From NCBI RefSeq assembly GCF_901709675.1, contig NC_051088.1, positions 7,470,693-7,534,692 of the forward strand: a stretch of 64,000 nt of DNA, read 5' to 3'. Shown one piece after another: positions 41,201-54,223 of the stretch. The notes below the pieces were generated by a model. It worked only from the letters and a program-made list of their open reading frames with translations, was not told the DNA's origin and did not search any database. The DNA is from Syngnathus acus. Taxonomy: Eukaryota > Chordata > Actinopteri > Syngnathiformes > Syngnathidae. Made by a program: the position numbers and the translations under genes. Every line of letters starts with the position of its first letter. The stretch's first letter is position 1.

Positions 41201-44200
41201 GAGTTAGCGGTGCTGCGGGCTAGGTCTCTTAGTATGACAACTGCTGAATTTGTGGCTTGTTTACAATCCCTGTATAGTACTGAAAGTGGCTACATTTTGA
41301 GTCATGTGGGTGGAACACATGGCAGAAGGTATGTGCTGTGTACCCAAACAGTGAAAGGTTTTAGTGAAGTCAAATGAAGGAAAAAAAATGTTTCTTCTCA
41401 AGGTGTCTGGCTGCATAAGTAATTTTGTCTTATTCATAGTCAGCGTGTCTAGTCCACCTCAGGCCAGGTACACGGGAGGATTGTTGGTGGTTGGATTCTT
41501 TTTACATTTTATTCACCACCTCCCGAGGTCAGCCTCAACTACAGGTTTAAGTTTCTCTATTTAATTAAAAGTCTGCAACAGATGACTGACGCCGCCAGCT
41601 GCCCATGTGGGTTTAAGACCGAACCTTTGAGCTGGTACGAAGCAGCCGACCACTGATCGGCCCAGGGGGCAAAGCGAAAGAGGATTTACTGAAGGGTCCC
41701 GAGGGCTGCGCGATCTTGAAAAACATAACAATCACATTTATTTCAGTCACGCTTATTTATTTGTATATTTGCTATAGCAATCATTATTATTATAAATGAT
41801 TGTTCATTGAGTCCAAACTTAATATTTATTCAACTAGTAAAACGCTACTACTCAGAACTACCATGACTCCTGCCCATTCAACCCTGCGCATTGAATACTT
41901 TATTATTTTCTTTAAATTCAAATAAGTAAACTGGATCTTTTTTTCTAGTTTCATACTAAGTACAATGGGTTTTCCATTTCAACAAATTTCTTTCATTAGT
42001 TCATCGGTGTGCCTTTTGATGAGAGGCATCTGCCAGCCCCACAGAGAAAGGACCAGCCAGTGGAGGCTATACAGAGCCCTGCAATGGTTCACTCTGTTCC
42101 ACTTGACACCCAACGTAGTCTGCTTAGCCCTGAGGTGGGCGGAGAACCGGAGCCCCTCTCGGAAAAGGCTCAGAGAGAGGCTGGCCATGCAATAGAGGTG
42201 TACGGTGAGAGTCTGGTAAGTGGCAGAAAAGGTGAAAACCGCTAAGTGATTGCATGGGATTGTATAGAAACTCCATATCTATTGTGTCATAAAAACAGAT
42301 GAATTCCAAAGTAAACATTATGATTTGGTTTTTTCCCTTGACTACTCTTTTCCAGGTTGCAAGGGCATATTCTAAATCCTGGTCAAATAGGGAAGATGCA
42401 CTCCTGGCAGTGCACAAGAAGCTCTTGGAAGTGCCCTCCACGACTCCCAAAGAGGAGCTGAGAAGCATGATAAGAGCCGCAGTCTTCTTGGTCAAGAGGG
42501 CCCTCTCGGAGAAAGTTTCATCTGTAACTCCTTTTCTTTCTAGTCATTGGGTGTTTTGTTTGTTTATTAGTTTTTTTAATCAATTCCACCAATGGTTCTA
42601 CCAATGTATCCGCAGTTATATGTTCACTGGAACCCCGTTACAAACACATTTTATGCTCCTGGTTTTGAACTCTCACACACGGAACAGTGTTTTCCCTATG
42701 TATGGCATCCCAACCTCCTCACCAAGAGCTTGATTCCTCAGTAAAAAAAAAAATAACATCACAAAAATAGCACAGTAACATTTCTCTCGTGTAGAGCAAC
42801 AACAATTCTCAAGGTTATTAGTTTATTACTGGAACCACCATGTATCTAAATGCATTTACACGTACATACGTTCCCCATCAAGGTGTTCGCGTATGTGGTT
42901 ATATATTCAAGTCATTATCTTCTGATTAATCATTAGATCATATACCAGTAACTGCACCCGGGGTTTGGAAATGCGTTCAGGTCCCTGAAACTCATCTTCT
43001 TTTTTAACTTCACCTTTAAGTAGCCAGGTAAGGCAATTCAATGCCAACCTGCCTTCAGACAACAGAGTAAACAAAGCACAATAAAATCAAATGCAAATGA
43101 ATATACCAACAACAAAGTGCACAATTCGATTTTGGATATCTTAGTAATAAAATCTGCCTCAACTTAGGTTTTCCAAGCCTCCTTGAAGTTGCTGCTCTTC
43201 ATGTTGAGCCAGCTCATCCCAGGTCTGGGCAGAGTTGAGGTGACCCACTGTTTGGAGAACACTTGGCCCACCCTACTGGCCAGGACTGGAGACTTGACTA
43301 ACCACCTCCGCAACGCTGCCACAGCTACTATCCAGGTATTGTATCACAATGACACTCATGGCCAGTCTAGGCGGCTCATTTAATTCCCTTGACATGTACC
43401 ATACTAGTCTCGACATGGTGGAAACGCATGGTGCAGTTCGCATGTTTCCACATTCCAGTCACTTGATAAAATGTCACAGATGAGGTGTTCCATCTTCTTT
43501 GCACATGACTTCCTCTCCAGCCAGATGTTTGTGTTGAAGGATAAATTAGAATGTACAATGGCACACGGATGCGACTTGACAATGGCTTACAGTGCATCAT
43601 CTCTGTTGTTTGCTGTTTAGGAAATTGCTGCCCTGAAGGATGTTCGGGTCTTGCACTTTGTACACGTTGAGCTGGTGAAGCCTTTCAAATCCAACTTTCC
43701 CTCTCGTCTAGCCCAGAGTCGGGCCGAGCTGCTCGAAAATCTCCTGGTGGAGCTGGGCACAGAGAATTCTGGATTCACCGTGGTGAATGTAATGATGGTA
43801 AAGGACTTCAATTGATTCATTAAATGTCCTGGCTCTTGCATTGGGTCACCAAATTTGTTGACTCATTTTAAGATTATTTTGGGAAAGCAACCTCTTTTTC
43901 CCCACTTCACAAGATACTTCAAAAGTAGAATGTCATATATCGCAGAGGCCAAGTTTTGGTTGATAGTATTTCAGGTATCCATGAATTGAATTTTTGGGGT
44001 CAAAGTGTGTTCATTTTTGTAACCTTTACAAAAGCTTTTACACACCTTGATGAGTTGCAAAATTGTGTAGGCAATGCGCAGTCTCTGGACACAAAATAAC
44101 ATTTCATTTCCTTAGCTTTCAGCACTAACCTAATATCCATGTTGAAAATGTCCACTTACTGACCACGGTGGACAAGGCAATACTTGTCCTTTTCTTTTAC

Positions 44201-47200
44201 TTTATGACCCCTCACCCCTTTTAGCCCTCCTCCTGAATCTTTTATCATTGAGGGCAAATTGTTAGGTTTGCCTTTAACCTTTTCCACACAGGTGGCCTTT
44301 GTTTGCATGTTTGCACATGCTTGCTGGTTGCCTTTGTGTGGAGCGCCTCCAAGATTTGCTTAGGAAACACTTCCAGTCATGATTGAGATGTGACGGGATG
44401 GAGGGGGGTTTCCTTTGCTCATGTCACTTTAAACATTTCAGCGAGTATCCTGCATGCATGGTCTGTGCTAAGATTAAAACTTTTTCACAATTTATTTATT
44501 TATTATTATTTATTTGATCCCACAGCTGTAATTAGTTGAATCAAACAAAATATGCCTTTTTTGCAGTCGATAGCATCCCCAAAATAACCAGAGTGATAGA
44601 TTTTTTTTCTGTTACGCAGTAATATGTCTTCCACTCTCAAATGTTCTGTAGTGAAAACCATCCGAGCCATCCAATGGACAAGACCCTCATTTAAATATGG
44701 TGGTCAACAGTTTCACACCCATTGCTAACATCAAGCACAATCCATAGTGAACGTGCAATTGGGCGTGCACCCTAACCCCTAAACTTAGTAAAACACCCCA
44801 GTCATATTGGATCACATACCACCAGCATGTGTAATCTGTTTAGAATGAACATGCAATTTAACACATTTAAAGTCTGTCGGTGTGATATAACTCAATTATT
44901 ATTCCCTACTCCCTTTCCTAAATGACTTTCATAAAACGCATACGACATGCCTACAGTGGTTATATTTGTATAGGCTACAGAAAAATGTTCTTAGAGTCTT
45001 TGCAGTTTAAGTTAACTGGTAATTTGAAAATATACTCCGTTATGTCAAAAACCAACATGAAGGAAAACACTCAATGAAACCACAAATTGTATGTTAAGTT
45101 GCAGGAACTTGCTAAGTGCAATAGAAGCCTGTTTAATGCCATTGTTGGTGAAAAATAACTAATGTGAAAATAAGTCATTAGGAAAAAAAAATAGTCTTTT
45201 GCAAAGCACTATAGTAATATAACAAATATGTCCTGTATATGTCCACATACCACATGCCCATGTAGCTAGTATGTGAATTTGATACCCCAAGAGTGTTAGG
45301 ACAGGGATGGTTTGAACATTTTTTCCTTTTCCTACTACCGTTACCTGGGTGATCTGCCTTGTGAAATTCTGTAAGGACTCAGCTTAGGGGCCCACTATGT
45401 AACAAGGTATGGGAATCGGAACTGGTTGCAGGAAAGTGCAGGTGGGAGGCATTTCTGTGTACTTGCCGAGGAGCAAGGCACGGAAGCCGTAATTGCTTGG
45501 GCGTACGTATTTATGTACCGCTCTCATTTGTGGCACCATGTTACTGATTTATTTGTGTGTTGCAATGTCAGTATAACTTGTATTAGAGTTTTTTGCAAAC
45601 ACACCCAATGCTTTTGGGATGAACTAAAACAGATTTTGAGCCAGGTCACACAGAACATCGGTGTATTGAAGCTGTATATCAATAAACACACTTCTGTTGT
45701 ATCTTTTTCAGTTTTGTATGGCAGCCTTGGAGCATGGTGCGTCTGCTGTTCGAGAAGTGGCAGTGCGCATCATCTTGTCCATGTACAAGCAGCACAGTTC
45801 GGCTGTTCTCAGCTACTTTCCATCTCCTAATGCTGCTCGGAAGAACTTCCTTTACAGAACCTTATTTGATGGCTTTGCCAAAATCGACGGAAAGCTGGTG
45901 GAAACTCAGGCAAGACTTTTCATCTGTTTTCCGATCAGGATTTTATGTTGCTGATAGTGATACCAGTGAGTGACATTTGCCGATACCAGTCACATGAATT
46001 TTCGCCTTCATGTCAGGGTTCGTTCAAACAGTTGAGGTTTGTTTGGCAGATGCTCGCCTGTACTTTTCTTGTCGCGAGGAAATTTTTAACACGTTCAAAA
46101 TTTGCTTGCGACAAGAAAAATAAACTGTTGGTTTTATTGAAATGCAATCAATGAAGAGCAGCTTGTAGGTAGGCAATAGCTGCTTCACATATCAGATGGA
46201 TGTTTTTTCACATGACACCATAGATATCTTTTTAAATTTGATGCTACAAAGGACAAAAGGAAGCATCAAAATTTTAGCTTAAAGCCTCATCAATGCTTGT
46301 TTTGATCAAATAATTTGCAAGCATTTAACTATTTAAGATAGACTGTCTTCTAGCTCTCCATTTATTTAAATTCCAATACTTGCTTTGCACTATGTAGCCC
46401 ATATACGGGTTTGGCTTTTGTTGGATGACTGACATGCTGGGACATTTGACTGTAATGCTTGTGAGTCACCCCGTGAGTAAGCTTAATTTGCACCAGCATC
46501 ATCAGAATGCTAGCCCTGCCATTACCAAATTGGCACACTGTTGCGCCTCAGTCATCATCAACATCAATGCAGTACAACCTTGCTGCTCCAAAGGTTACAA
46601 AGCTTCCAGTTAGTAGCACACATCAGGCTCCACTACTCAATATTCAAATGAATGGTGTACTGACGTTGTGACAAATTTGTCCGGCTCTATAATGGGTGGT
46701 GGTTTGCAGGATGGGCTGAAGGAGAAAGAGGAGATCCACTCTTTGCAAGAGCAGCTGGCTGCCTTGAAGGACATGACAGTAGGTGGAGTTGTCATCGGAG
46801 CACAGTTACATCACACCTTGTAAAGGCTTCTAATTAACATTTATAACTCCATTTGACTCGGTGGGCTTTCAAAAAGTCTCTTTTACAAATAAAACTGGTA
46901 CATTGTATTCTCACAAAAGAGGGAAAGGACACCTTCCATTGTCAATGAACAAATGACTGTTTCAAAATCAATTTGGATGTCTGTCCTTTTCTTTTAGATT
47001 GGGACCATTTACTCACATGTGTGTCTTTTCTTAAAGGAGGGAGACGGTAAAAGTACCAAAGGACAAATGGCCAAGAAAGAAGTTCCTAAAGTTGAGAGGG
47101 TGTCTCAAAAGACTGGTAAACAAAGTACGTATGTGGAGACAGATCCAATTCAGTTTAATGCCTTTCAATTGTTTATTTTTTCCACCATTAGGCTTGGTTT

Positions 47201-50200
47201 TAAGAGTGGATTGAATGTACTGTTAATCTTTTGAAACCTGCAAAGACAAATATTGATCGCCCCAAACATGACCTGTTCATTGTGGATTGCTTTCACAATT
47301 TAAGGAGTTGTTAAGTCGCAACTGCTATAATTTGTCTGTCCAGACACTGAACTTGGGGGCTGCATCAGCCATGAAGGCGAATGTCAAGTATTCCCTATTT
47401 TACTCAACTCGGCTTTATTTATTTATAGAGCACTTTTAAAAAAAAAAAAAAACAACTGAAGCAAAATGCTGCAGTTAATATCTCAAACATAAAACAATAA
47501 ATGACAACTAACTTATTCATTAAATAATTCTTACTTAAAACCAACAGTGGTAACAAATATTGATTGAATGAATGCGAAATTTACAAACTTTTCATAATTT
47601 CAATGTTGAAAGAGCTTGATGTAGTGCTGTCCAGTTGGAAGTGACAGGTCTCATCTTCTTGTTTAACAGCAGTTCTAAAATTGTCTCAGAACAAGACAAC
47701 ACCCTCCGAGGAGGTCCAGCAATCTGTCATATACCTGGATAAGTAAGTGACTCGCGTTTAGGCATTAGTCTGTTTAGCTGACTAGTATCTTCATTCACAA
47801 TACAATGCGGTAGATATTACAGATTCGTGGTCATTGTATTCTAAAACTTCAGTTCACTGTTTTTTCCAGCTTATGTATATTCTGCGGCAAAACTGATGAT
47901 TCTTTCACGGAAGATGGTTTAGACCTTCACTACTGGAAACACTGTCCCATGTTGCGGCGCTGCGATGAATGCAAACAGGTAAGCTTCCACCAAAGCAAAA
48001 AATTGTTTCTCTTTTATTGCAGCTTGTGGTGTTCGCAGGTCGTGGAGATCTCCAGCTTCACAGAGCACCTACTAAGCGAATGTGATAGTAGGTCCAAGTT
48101 CAGCCAGTGTCTGCGCTGCTCGGAGGCAGTGGCCACAGAAGATCTGACTCGACACATCCAGGGTACCACTTGCAAACGTGAGTTTCCCATCGAAAGTTTT
48201 GGATGACTGGTTGAGTGGGAGCGATGACAATTTGTATTTTTATATCATCGAAGTGTTCAAGCCAAAAGTGATTAATATTTTTTTTTCTATTTCATTAATC
48301 CATTAATTTTCTATACTGTGCATCCTCATTAAGGTTGTCGGTGAGCTGGAGCCTTTATCCCGCTGACTTTGTTCATTGGTACTTTGTTGGTTATTTAAGC
48401 CTCTTGCTCTGCTTTATCCCATGAAAGTTTGGAAAATTGTCTTGAATTGGAATATAAACCAGATGCAATAAGCTGTAAATCTTGAATTATGCATAAAAGA
48501 AGCCAGAAAGCATCTGAAGGCCAAGTGGATGTAGTTTTGAGCTTCAGCTACTTAAAAGTATTTCTCTGTATCTGGCTGGTGCTCCAACCATATGCCAGTA
48601 TTAATAATTGACAAGTGTGGAGTCTTCTTTGCGTTTCTTTAAGGTTTGGCTTTGTTATTCCATAAATCCCATTATTCTCGACATTAATGGATTTTCTTGA
48701 TGAATTCCTTCTTGATGAATTAAATCCATCATTGAAACAATGTCTAAATTTAAAATTCCGTTCTTTCCTATCACATTTTCCTTTCCTTTCCAGTGTTCTC
48801 TATACCTGTACGGTAGTTTAAAGGTGTCACATTTCTGTTTCAGCCCCCGTCTCAGGTAAACGCTCCAGCCACTGCCCTTTGTGTCACAGCAACTTTTCAC
48901 CGGGAGAAGAGGTAAGATTCTGAACATGAGTGTGCCAGCTAAAACAACTAAGATGCCATTCATTCTTTTCATTTTTCCGATTTAGATTGGGAGAATTTAG
49001 TTACATCACCTTTGCAAATATCAAAAAAGTAAATCTTTTTATCAAAGGTCTCACATTCGAAGACAAATAGCTTGTTTGACAGACCCTGGGCATTCACACC
49101 ATTAGCATTTCCCCTCAACCATCAAACCAACACTAAAGTAAAAGATCAGAGAGGAACGGAGGTAAAACACTGCTATTGTTGACCCATTTAAAGACTTCAA
49201 ACGAGGAGACTTCTTTGTTCCTTGCTGTGCTGCCTCATTCCTTCTCTCAAGTTGAATTGCAAAAGGAGAACCAAGGAGGGAAAACCCTGAATAACCTGCA
49301 GGGCTGGACTGGGAGATTTTTTCAGGCCAGGAGTCAGTTTTGCAACCAGGCCACCCTGGCTTTGCCCACACGTGCATGTTCACACCCGCACTTAAATGCA
49401 CGGGCGCCAGCAAAACGCATTTGTGCGCACACACATGCACACAATCAGTCTTTGGATTTTGTTGTGGGTGGTACTGGAAAAAATAATCAATCAAATAATA
49501 AATCTTTGGAATGAGGGCGAGCAAAATAATCAAAAGGTCTCTCTGAGTCTGACTGTCTGAGTTGGCCTTTCCCTTGCACTGCTCCCCGGACTTGTCTTGC
49601 GTATACTCTGCATCTGCTGAGAGTGTCAGAACAACCAGCATAATAATTATATTATCGACAATAACACATTTAATCAATTTTTTTTTCTCATTTCATTATC
49701 ATTGCTCGTATTCAAGCAGAGTCTGCTCAAGGAGACCTAACACAAATAGTGTAAATGTACTCTGCGGTGATCTCACTAAAAACTTAGACATGACATGCAG
49801 TTTCTTGATGCAAACACACCCTTCAAAATTGCTGAGGGGGAGAAAAAAACATTACGAGAAAGTCACACTCTTGGCTGAACAGATGCCATGAAAGGCCGCA
49901 GTGTTGTAGAAGGAAGGAGGGCGGCCATTCCGCCGTTGGCTGGTACCTACAGTTGCCCGTGGCATCCTCGGATTGAAGGTCCTCCAGGGCACAACTGGAC
50001 TTACTGAGCAGCTTTTGTATATGTTGCAGGCCTGGAAGGCTCACCTAACGGGCAGTGAGGGCTGCAAACAAAACTCACGCAGGGCCGCGGTGTCCCAGAG
50101 AACCCAACCAGCACAAGGTGAAGCATTCATACCCGCTTGTCCATACATCCACCAGCATAGCACAGCACACATTACAAAGTGCAACTTTTCCAAATTGGCT

Positions 50201-51145
50201 TTCTTACTTAGTGACATACATGATTCGATTATATTTATGAAATCTTTACATTGTGATTGTTCATTTCTTTTTATGAGTCTTTAGAACCACAGTAACACAG
50301 AAATGTAAAAAACCCAATTCCTATCAAAGAGCTCTTGTGGCTCTTCATGTTGAGTGTTCAAAGGAATGGATAATGGTCTTGTCTGTGTGGCATCTCGAGC
50401 CACAATTACTCCAGAAATACATCCGTTTGGAATTAATGGCATAATGTGGGCTCGTCAAGAATGTCAACAGACAACAGCCAAACATGGAATGTGTTTACTT
50501 CTCAGGGTGTACCTTAGGGAAAGTAGAGGCAGGTACAGAAAGCCACCATGAGTTAATCTGTGTGGTCTTCATTTTACTTTGGCTATAAACAACTGTGGCA
50601 AATATCTTTTCCTTTTATTTTTTTTAAGTTCCAGGAAATTTACTTGGAATAGAGCAGCATTTTCCAAAGTGTTAAGCCATTGGTCTAGCATTATACCCCT
50701 GGAAAGTGCTTTCACTACTGCTTAAGAATCCCTGCAATGAGTTTTTTTTCTTGAAGGAGACATATTTTGCCCTTTTCTCGCAGTTTAAAAACAGTTTGTA
50801 GATTTCTTAATGTCTTTTTCATGCTTTCACCGAAAATTTCTTCAAAGCACAGGAACACAGTCGATTCAAAACGACACCGCCATGTTTATGCTCTTTAATT
50901 GCTGTACGTATATGGCTGCTTTGTTTTGGTCATAAATACAACACGAGACAAAGGTTTTTATCTTTGTCAAGGGTTTGACAGATGGTGGGCCTCTCTGTTT
51001 GTGTGCAGGTAAGGCTGTTGCTAGCACAAAGGTCCCAAACACCTGGTCGGTGGGAAGTCGAGGTGGAGCCAGGCCTTTGGGAAGAGGCAGTCGGATCCCG
51101 TCTCTGGCACCCCTGGCTAGAGGACATACATCTGGGAAGCGGTGA
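35271..51145 (+). CDS. cep104: Centrosomal protein of 104 kDa
   Basis: Ciliary-tip and centriole protein that binds tubulin and end-binding proteins; human loss causes Joubert syndrome. 942 residues in 21 coding exons: 35271-35383, 36090-36263, 36496-36634, 36830-36892, 38283-38359, 39344-39512, 40497-40679, 40778-40990, 42000-42215, 42356-42523, 43168-43335, 43621-43797, 45712-45909, 46710-46778, 47037-47124, 47670-47742, 47870-47978, 48039-48177, 48844-48911, 50030-50117, 51009-51145. The N-terminal jelly-roll begins MPRKIAFIVHSSSSHEDNFS. Coiled-coil blocks (PLDDLAFDMYQDPEVA, IEKEEYDLAKKKKDEM) and the TOG domain (exons 10-13) follow. The zinc-finger region has LCIFCGK and CPLCHSNFSPGEE. The tail contains SRIPSLAP, close to the EB-binding SxIP motif. 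Exon 13 ends at a GC donor. About 13 residues of the human protein after IDGK have no counterpart. Confidence 0.95.
35612..35775 (-). mobile_element. CR1/Rex1-type LINE 3' tail
   Basis: Four TTTGAC units (plus strand CAAAGTCAAAGTCAAAGTCA), then the same 3' untranslated sequence as at 8750-8900 (CAAGACACACAAAGA, CCCACGGTGAC). In CEP104 intron 2. Confidence 0.75.
37757..37810. repeat. (TGTAA)n pentanucleotide microsatellite
   Basis: About ten perfect units within a CEP104 intron. Confidence 0.95.
38191..38246. repeat. (GT)n microsatellite
   Basis: Interrupted GT run that ends about 35 bases before the acceptor of the CEP104 exon at 38283. Confidence 0.95.
38889..38943. repeat. (CAAA)n microsatellite
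   Basis: About 13 units of AAAC in a CEP104 intron; reverse-strand Phe/Val/Cys/Leu frames over it are artefacts. Confidence 0.95.
43798..45711 (+). other. Large CEP104 intron without recognisable gene
   Basis: 1.9 kb of A/T-rich sequence between exons 12 and 13. No conserved frame or clear repeat was seen. Open frames near 45426 overlap the real exon or lack family features. Confidence 0.6.
48285..48365 (-). mobile_element. SINE fragment in CEP104 intron
   Basis: A diverged copy of the SINE 3' end (TTCTATACTGTGCATCCTC, then GTCGGTGAGCTGGAGCC) in reverse orientation. Confidence 0.55.
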
Positions 51146-52987
51146 CTGTTGAAAAAGAAAACTCACCTTCTTGCTGTAGAGGATCAACCGTCACCCATTA
51201 TGTCATGGTCCTAGTTTCTCAATCTTGGGAAAGGTTTTATGCCATGTGATTTGATGACCTGCTTGCAATCAGAATGAATTTCGGCTATTTGTCAGGGTTC
51301 ATACAACGTTGCAAAAATGTTCACAGACAGTTATTGCTCAGTGAGATACGGGCTGAAATGAGAAGCTGACCTGCTGGTCGTAAAAATGAAAACATTGTCA
51401 TGCCAACTGAATTCAAGTCAGAGATCTTTAGTCCAAATTTGATCAAGGTCCAAATTGGCTCCACTTGTTCACATCACACATAAAATCTACAAAAAAAACA
51501 AAACTAATTATAGGTCCAGGGTATGCTTCATTGCAGCCAATGATGAGGCATGCAGTAAGTCGTTTCACAGTATTTGTATAGCACACCCACATCACATAGA
51601 TAAACACAAGAAAAAAGACTGGTTAGAGTAATAGCAAAGGTTACAAAGTTCAAAAAGGGGACATTTTGACAATTATGTTGTCATTAAAAAGGTTTCAGAA
51701 TAAAAGCATGAGACTATTTTAATTACAAACTTGCTCTGGGAGCGAGTTGAACGAGTTAGACTGCTAAAGTGTGGCAGATGGCGAATAGAACCGAGATAAT
51801 TTCCAATGACGTCATCAGGGGTTATTTTGTCAGACCTGACAATGCCCTCCTACAACTAGAGACCCCAGATGCTACTATACAGCTGTCGATATACTGTATG
51901 CCCAGTGCCTGTGGAATTCGACTGCGGCTACACAAACAGAAGTCGCTCAAGCTGTATTTGTTGTCTTGCCAGATGAGGTGTGCATTTGAGCAACTTTACA
52001 CTAGAAATGTCCCGATCCATTATTCTGCATCGGTATCTGCTCCTTGTCCGGCTCTTTAGTGAGTATCGGACAGAATCGGATTCAGTCACAGGAGCGGGCC
52101 GATCCTGTTTAATGTGTTTTTGCGGCGTCGAGTCACAGACTCGCTTTTTGGCTGGCGTAAATCATTTCAATGTACAGTTGAAGTTGAGTTTTGCTAAGGC
52201 TTAAGCAAAAGATTGAACTATAGTTCAATGTGTTGTAAGTATAGCAAAACATGGAAATAATCATTTTAATGTGTACTGTAATATATGATTTCTTCCACAC
52301 CTTAGGGTTGAAGTTAAAAAAATTTTATATAGTACTATAGTGGGGCGGGGGGCGGTGTCAGATCACTATTGGATTGGGCACACCTTAAAAAATCGTATCG
52401 AAAGCCAAAAACTTTGGTGGAGTTTAAAGCTACAAAGATGAGTATGTATTTGTCCATGTCCTAATACGTATTTATTGACCCGACTGCGTATGTAATAATT
52501 GCAATGTAGGTTTGATACTGTGTACATCTTCATGACAATGACTATTTTTTTCTGCCTAAAGTACCTGCATTTTTTAAAAAAATAAAATTGCATAACACAG
52601 GTTTTGATTTTTTTGTTGACTATGGCGTTATTCCCGAGCAGCATTTCTTTATTAATGAATCAAACAAAAGCCACTTTTAACAGAGATTAACACAGAATTA
52701 TTTTGTTTTTATTTACACTATATTACCCCCTCTCCAAAAAAATACAGAATTTCAGACACTTTGGTTTCTTTTTACCCTGATTTTGTTGACAATACACACT
52801 GAAACTCTTGCACTGTTATTAATGTAAGGCACGAACCGCCATAACACATTCAACTCTGGATCCATGAGACTCAAATTTGAAATGGCACAGAGAATTGCAC
52901 TGTAGACCTGTATGGTAGTGGTTTCCCAAAATGGAACTGTATCATAATAGTCTTCTGCTTTCCTTCATGGATTCTTGCACCGCCACA
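51146..52987. other. Intergenic spacer CEP104 to B3GNT7-like
   Basis: No coding sequence seen. About 52000-52380 carries a degraded dispersed repeat of the type GAAATGTCCCGATCC with repeated CGG/ATCGG motifs, common in fish and probably a hAT-like remnant. The last ~330 bases before 52988 would be 3' untranslated region of the glycosyltransferase. Confidence 0.5.
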
Positions 52988-54223
52988 TCATAGAGAGGCT
53001 CTCTTTGCACAAACCAGTACTTCATGATGCACCATGCTCCACATCTTGAGGAGTTCTCGGGTGCTCAGTTTGTGTACCACAATGAGGTTCTTGTAAAAGC
53101 ACGGCTCGCTATTCATGGGGCTCATCCTGCGCCTGGTAATGCCGAAGGTCCTGAAGCCGGAGTGCATCTCCGGGCTCAGGCGTAGCCTCTGCAAACACAT
53201 GCCCAGAAAGACATCGTCAATTGGGTACAGTTCCAGGTCCTCTGAGACCACAAAGAGCTTCCTGGCCAGCTGGGAGGACATGAGGAACCCCCCTCCCCCC
53301 ACATAAGGAGGGTATGGCTTATCAAAGAGCTCCCTGGGGATGTAATATTTGCTCTGTCTGTTCCGGATGGGAATGGCCTTGGAGATGGTGTCCCCCACAA
53401 ATAGGTTAGTCTCCTTGTGCTCCTCCACTTTGAAGGTGATGAGGTCCAGTAGGTTGTCGGTGTTCACAAAAACATCGTCATCTCCTTTGAATATGAACTG
53501 CACGTCTGGGCAGTAGATGTGGAACCATTTGAGAAAGTTGACTTCTTTCAGGGTCAAGTTGAAAAAAGTGTCCATGAAATCCCACTGCAGGATGTCCCCG
53601 TAGATCTTGTCCTCATACTCGATCAGCTTCTGAAGGTTCTTGCGGTCTTTGCCAACGGAGGGACTCCCCAAAAGAAAGAGGGTCTTTATGCTCTTCCCTT
53701 CCACTGTGTGCTCCCTGCCCCAGGTTTTGCGCACTGCCTCGCGTCGATCATGCTCCTCAATGACGGACTTGACCACCATGAGGAGGTGCACCGCTCCCTC
53801 AGTAGCCGTGCACTTCTCCGGGTGGTTGATGAGCATCGGGAAGTACCTGCAGTGCCGGTGCAGGACGAACTGGTGAAACCTCGGGTCCAACCTCTGGAAC
53901 CAGTCCTTCGTTCTTACCGCTGCGTCCTCGCTGCAGTTTAGCACCTGCGCGTCCCAGAAAGGCGCGCTCCTGTTGGAGCGCCTATGCGCCTCGCGTGCGC
54001 TCGGAACTGTCGCATGGTTATGGCTCGTAAAAGTCGGCTTGCTGCCCTTCTTCTTTAACCAAGAACACTCCCCGCACCAGTCGGTGTGCCTCACATACGT
54101 GCCCGTAGTGTCCTTTTCGGGGAATTTAAGCTTGTGGAGCAAAAGGAGCGAGGCGAAGAACAGGGAGAGACTCAGAAGAGGCTTCAGCAAACCTAGCCGC
54201 TTTCTCCGAAAAAGCTGTTCCAT
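52988..54223 (-). CDS. b3gnt7l: B3GNT7-like beta-1,3-N-acetylglucosaminyltransferase
   Basis: Golgi type II membrane enzyme of glycosyltransferase family 31, expected to add GlcNAc in beta-1,3 linkage to galactose (poly-lactosamine or keratan-sulphate type chains). Single exon, 411 residues from the Met at 54223, close to human B3GNT7 (401). Short basic cytoplasmic tail (MEQLFRRKRLG) and membrane anchor at residues about 12-29. The catalytic domain starts near LDPRFHQFVLHRHCRYFPML. The metal-binding DxD is at residues 248-250 (FKGDDDVFVN). GGGGFLMS at 309-316 and PIDDVFLGMC at about 334-343 are family blocks. N-glycosylation sequons at about 83, 96 and 222. The frame is open 31 codons further upstream (to 54316), but the membrane-anchor position favours the chosen start. 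Neighbours are unrelated in function. Substrate assignment rests on family resemblance. Confidence 0.88.
   Translation of the reverse strand: MEQLFRRKRLGLLKPLLSLSLFFASLLLLHKLKFPEKDTTGTYVRHTDWCGECSWLKKKGSKPTFTSHNHATVPSAREAHRRSNRSAPFWDAQVLNCSEDAAVRTKDWFQRLDPRFHQFVLHRHCRYFPMLINHPEKCTATEGAVHLLMVVKSVIEEHDRREAVRKTWGREHTVEGKSIKTLFLLGSPSVGKDRKNLQKLIEYEDKIYGDILQWDFMDTFFNLTLKEVNFLKWFHIYCPDVQFIFKGDDDVFVNTDNLLDLITFKVEEHKETNLFVGDTISKAIPIRNRQSKYYIPRELFDKPYPPYVGGGGFLMSSQLARKLFVVSEDLELYPIDDVFLGMCLQRLRLSPEMHSGFRTFGITRRRMSPMNSEPCFYKNLIVVHKLSTRELLKMWSMVHHEVLVCAKRASL

Noticed and set aside
41580-41710. G/C-richer patch that might be a small RNA
   Set aside because: No snoRNA boxes or convincing hairpin could be seen by eye.
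45426-45830. 134-residue plus-strand open frame in CEP104 intron
   Set aside because: Overlaps the true exon 45712-45909 in another frame and has no recognisable similarity.
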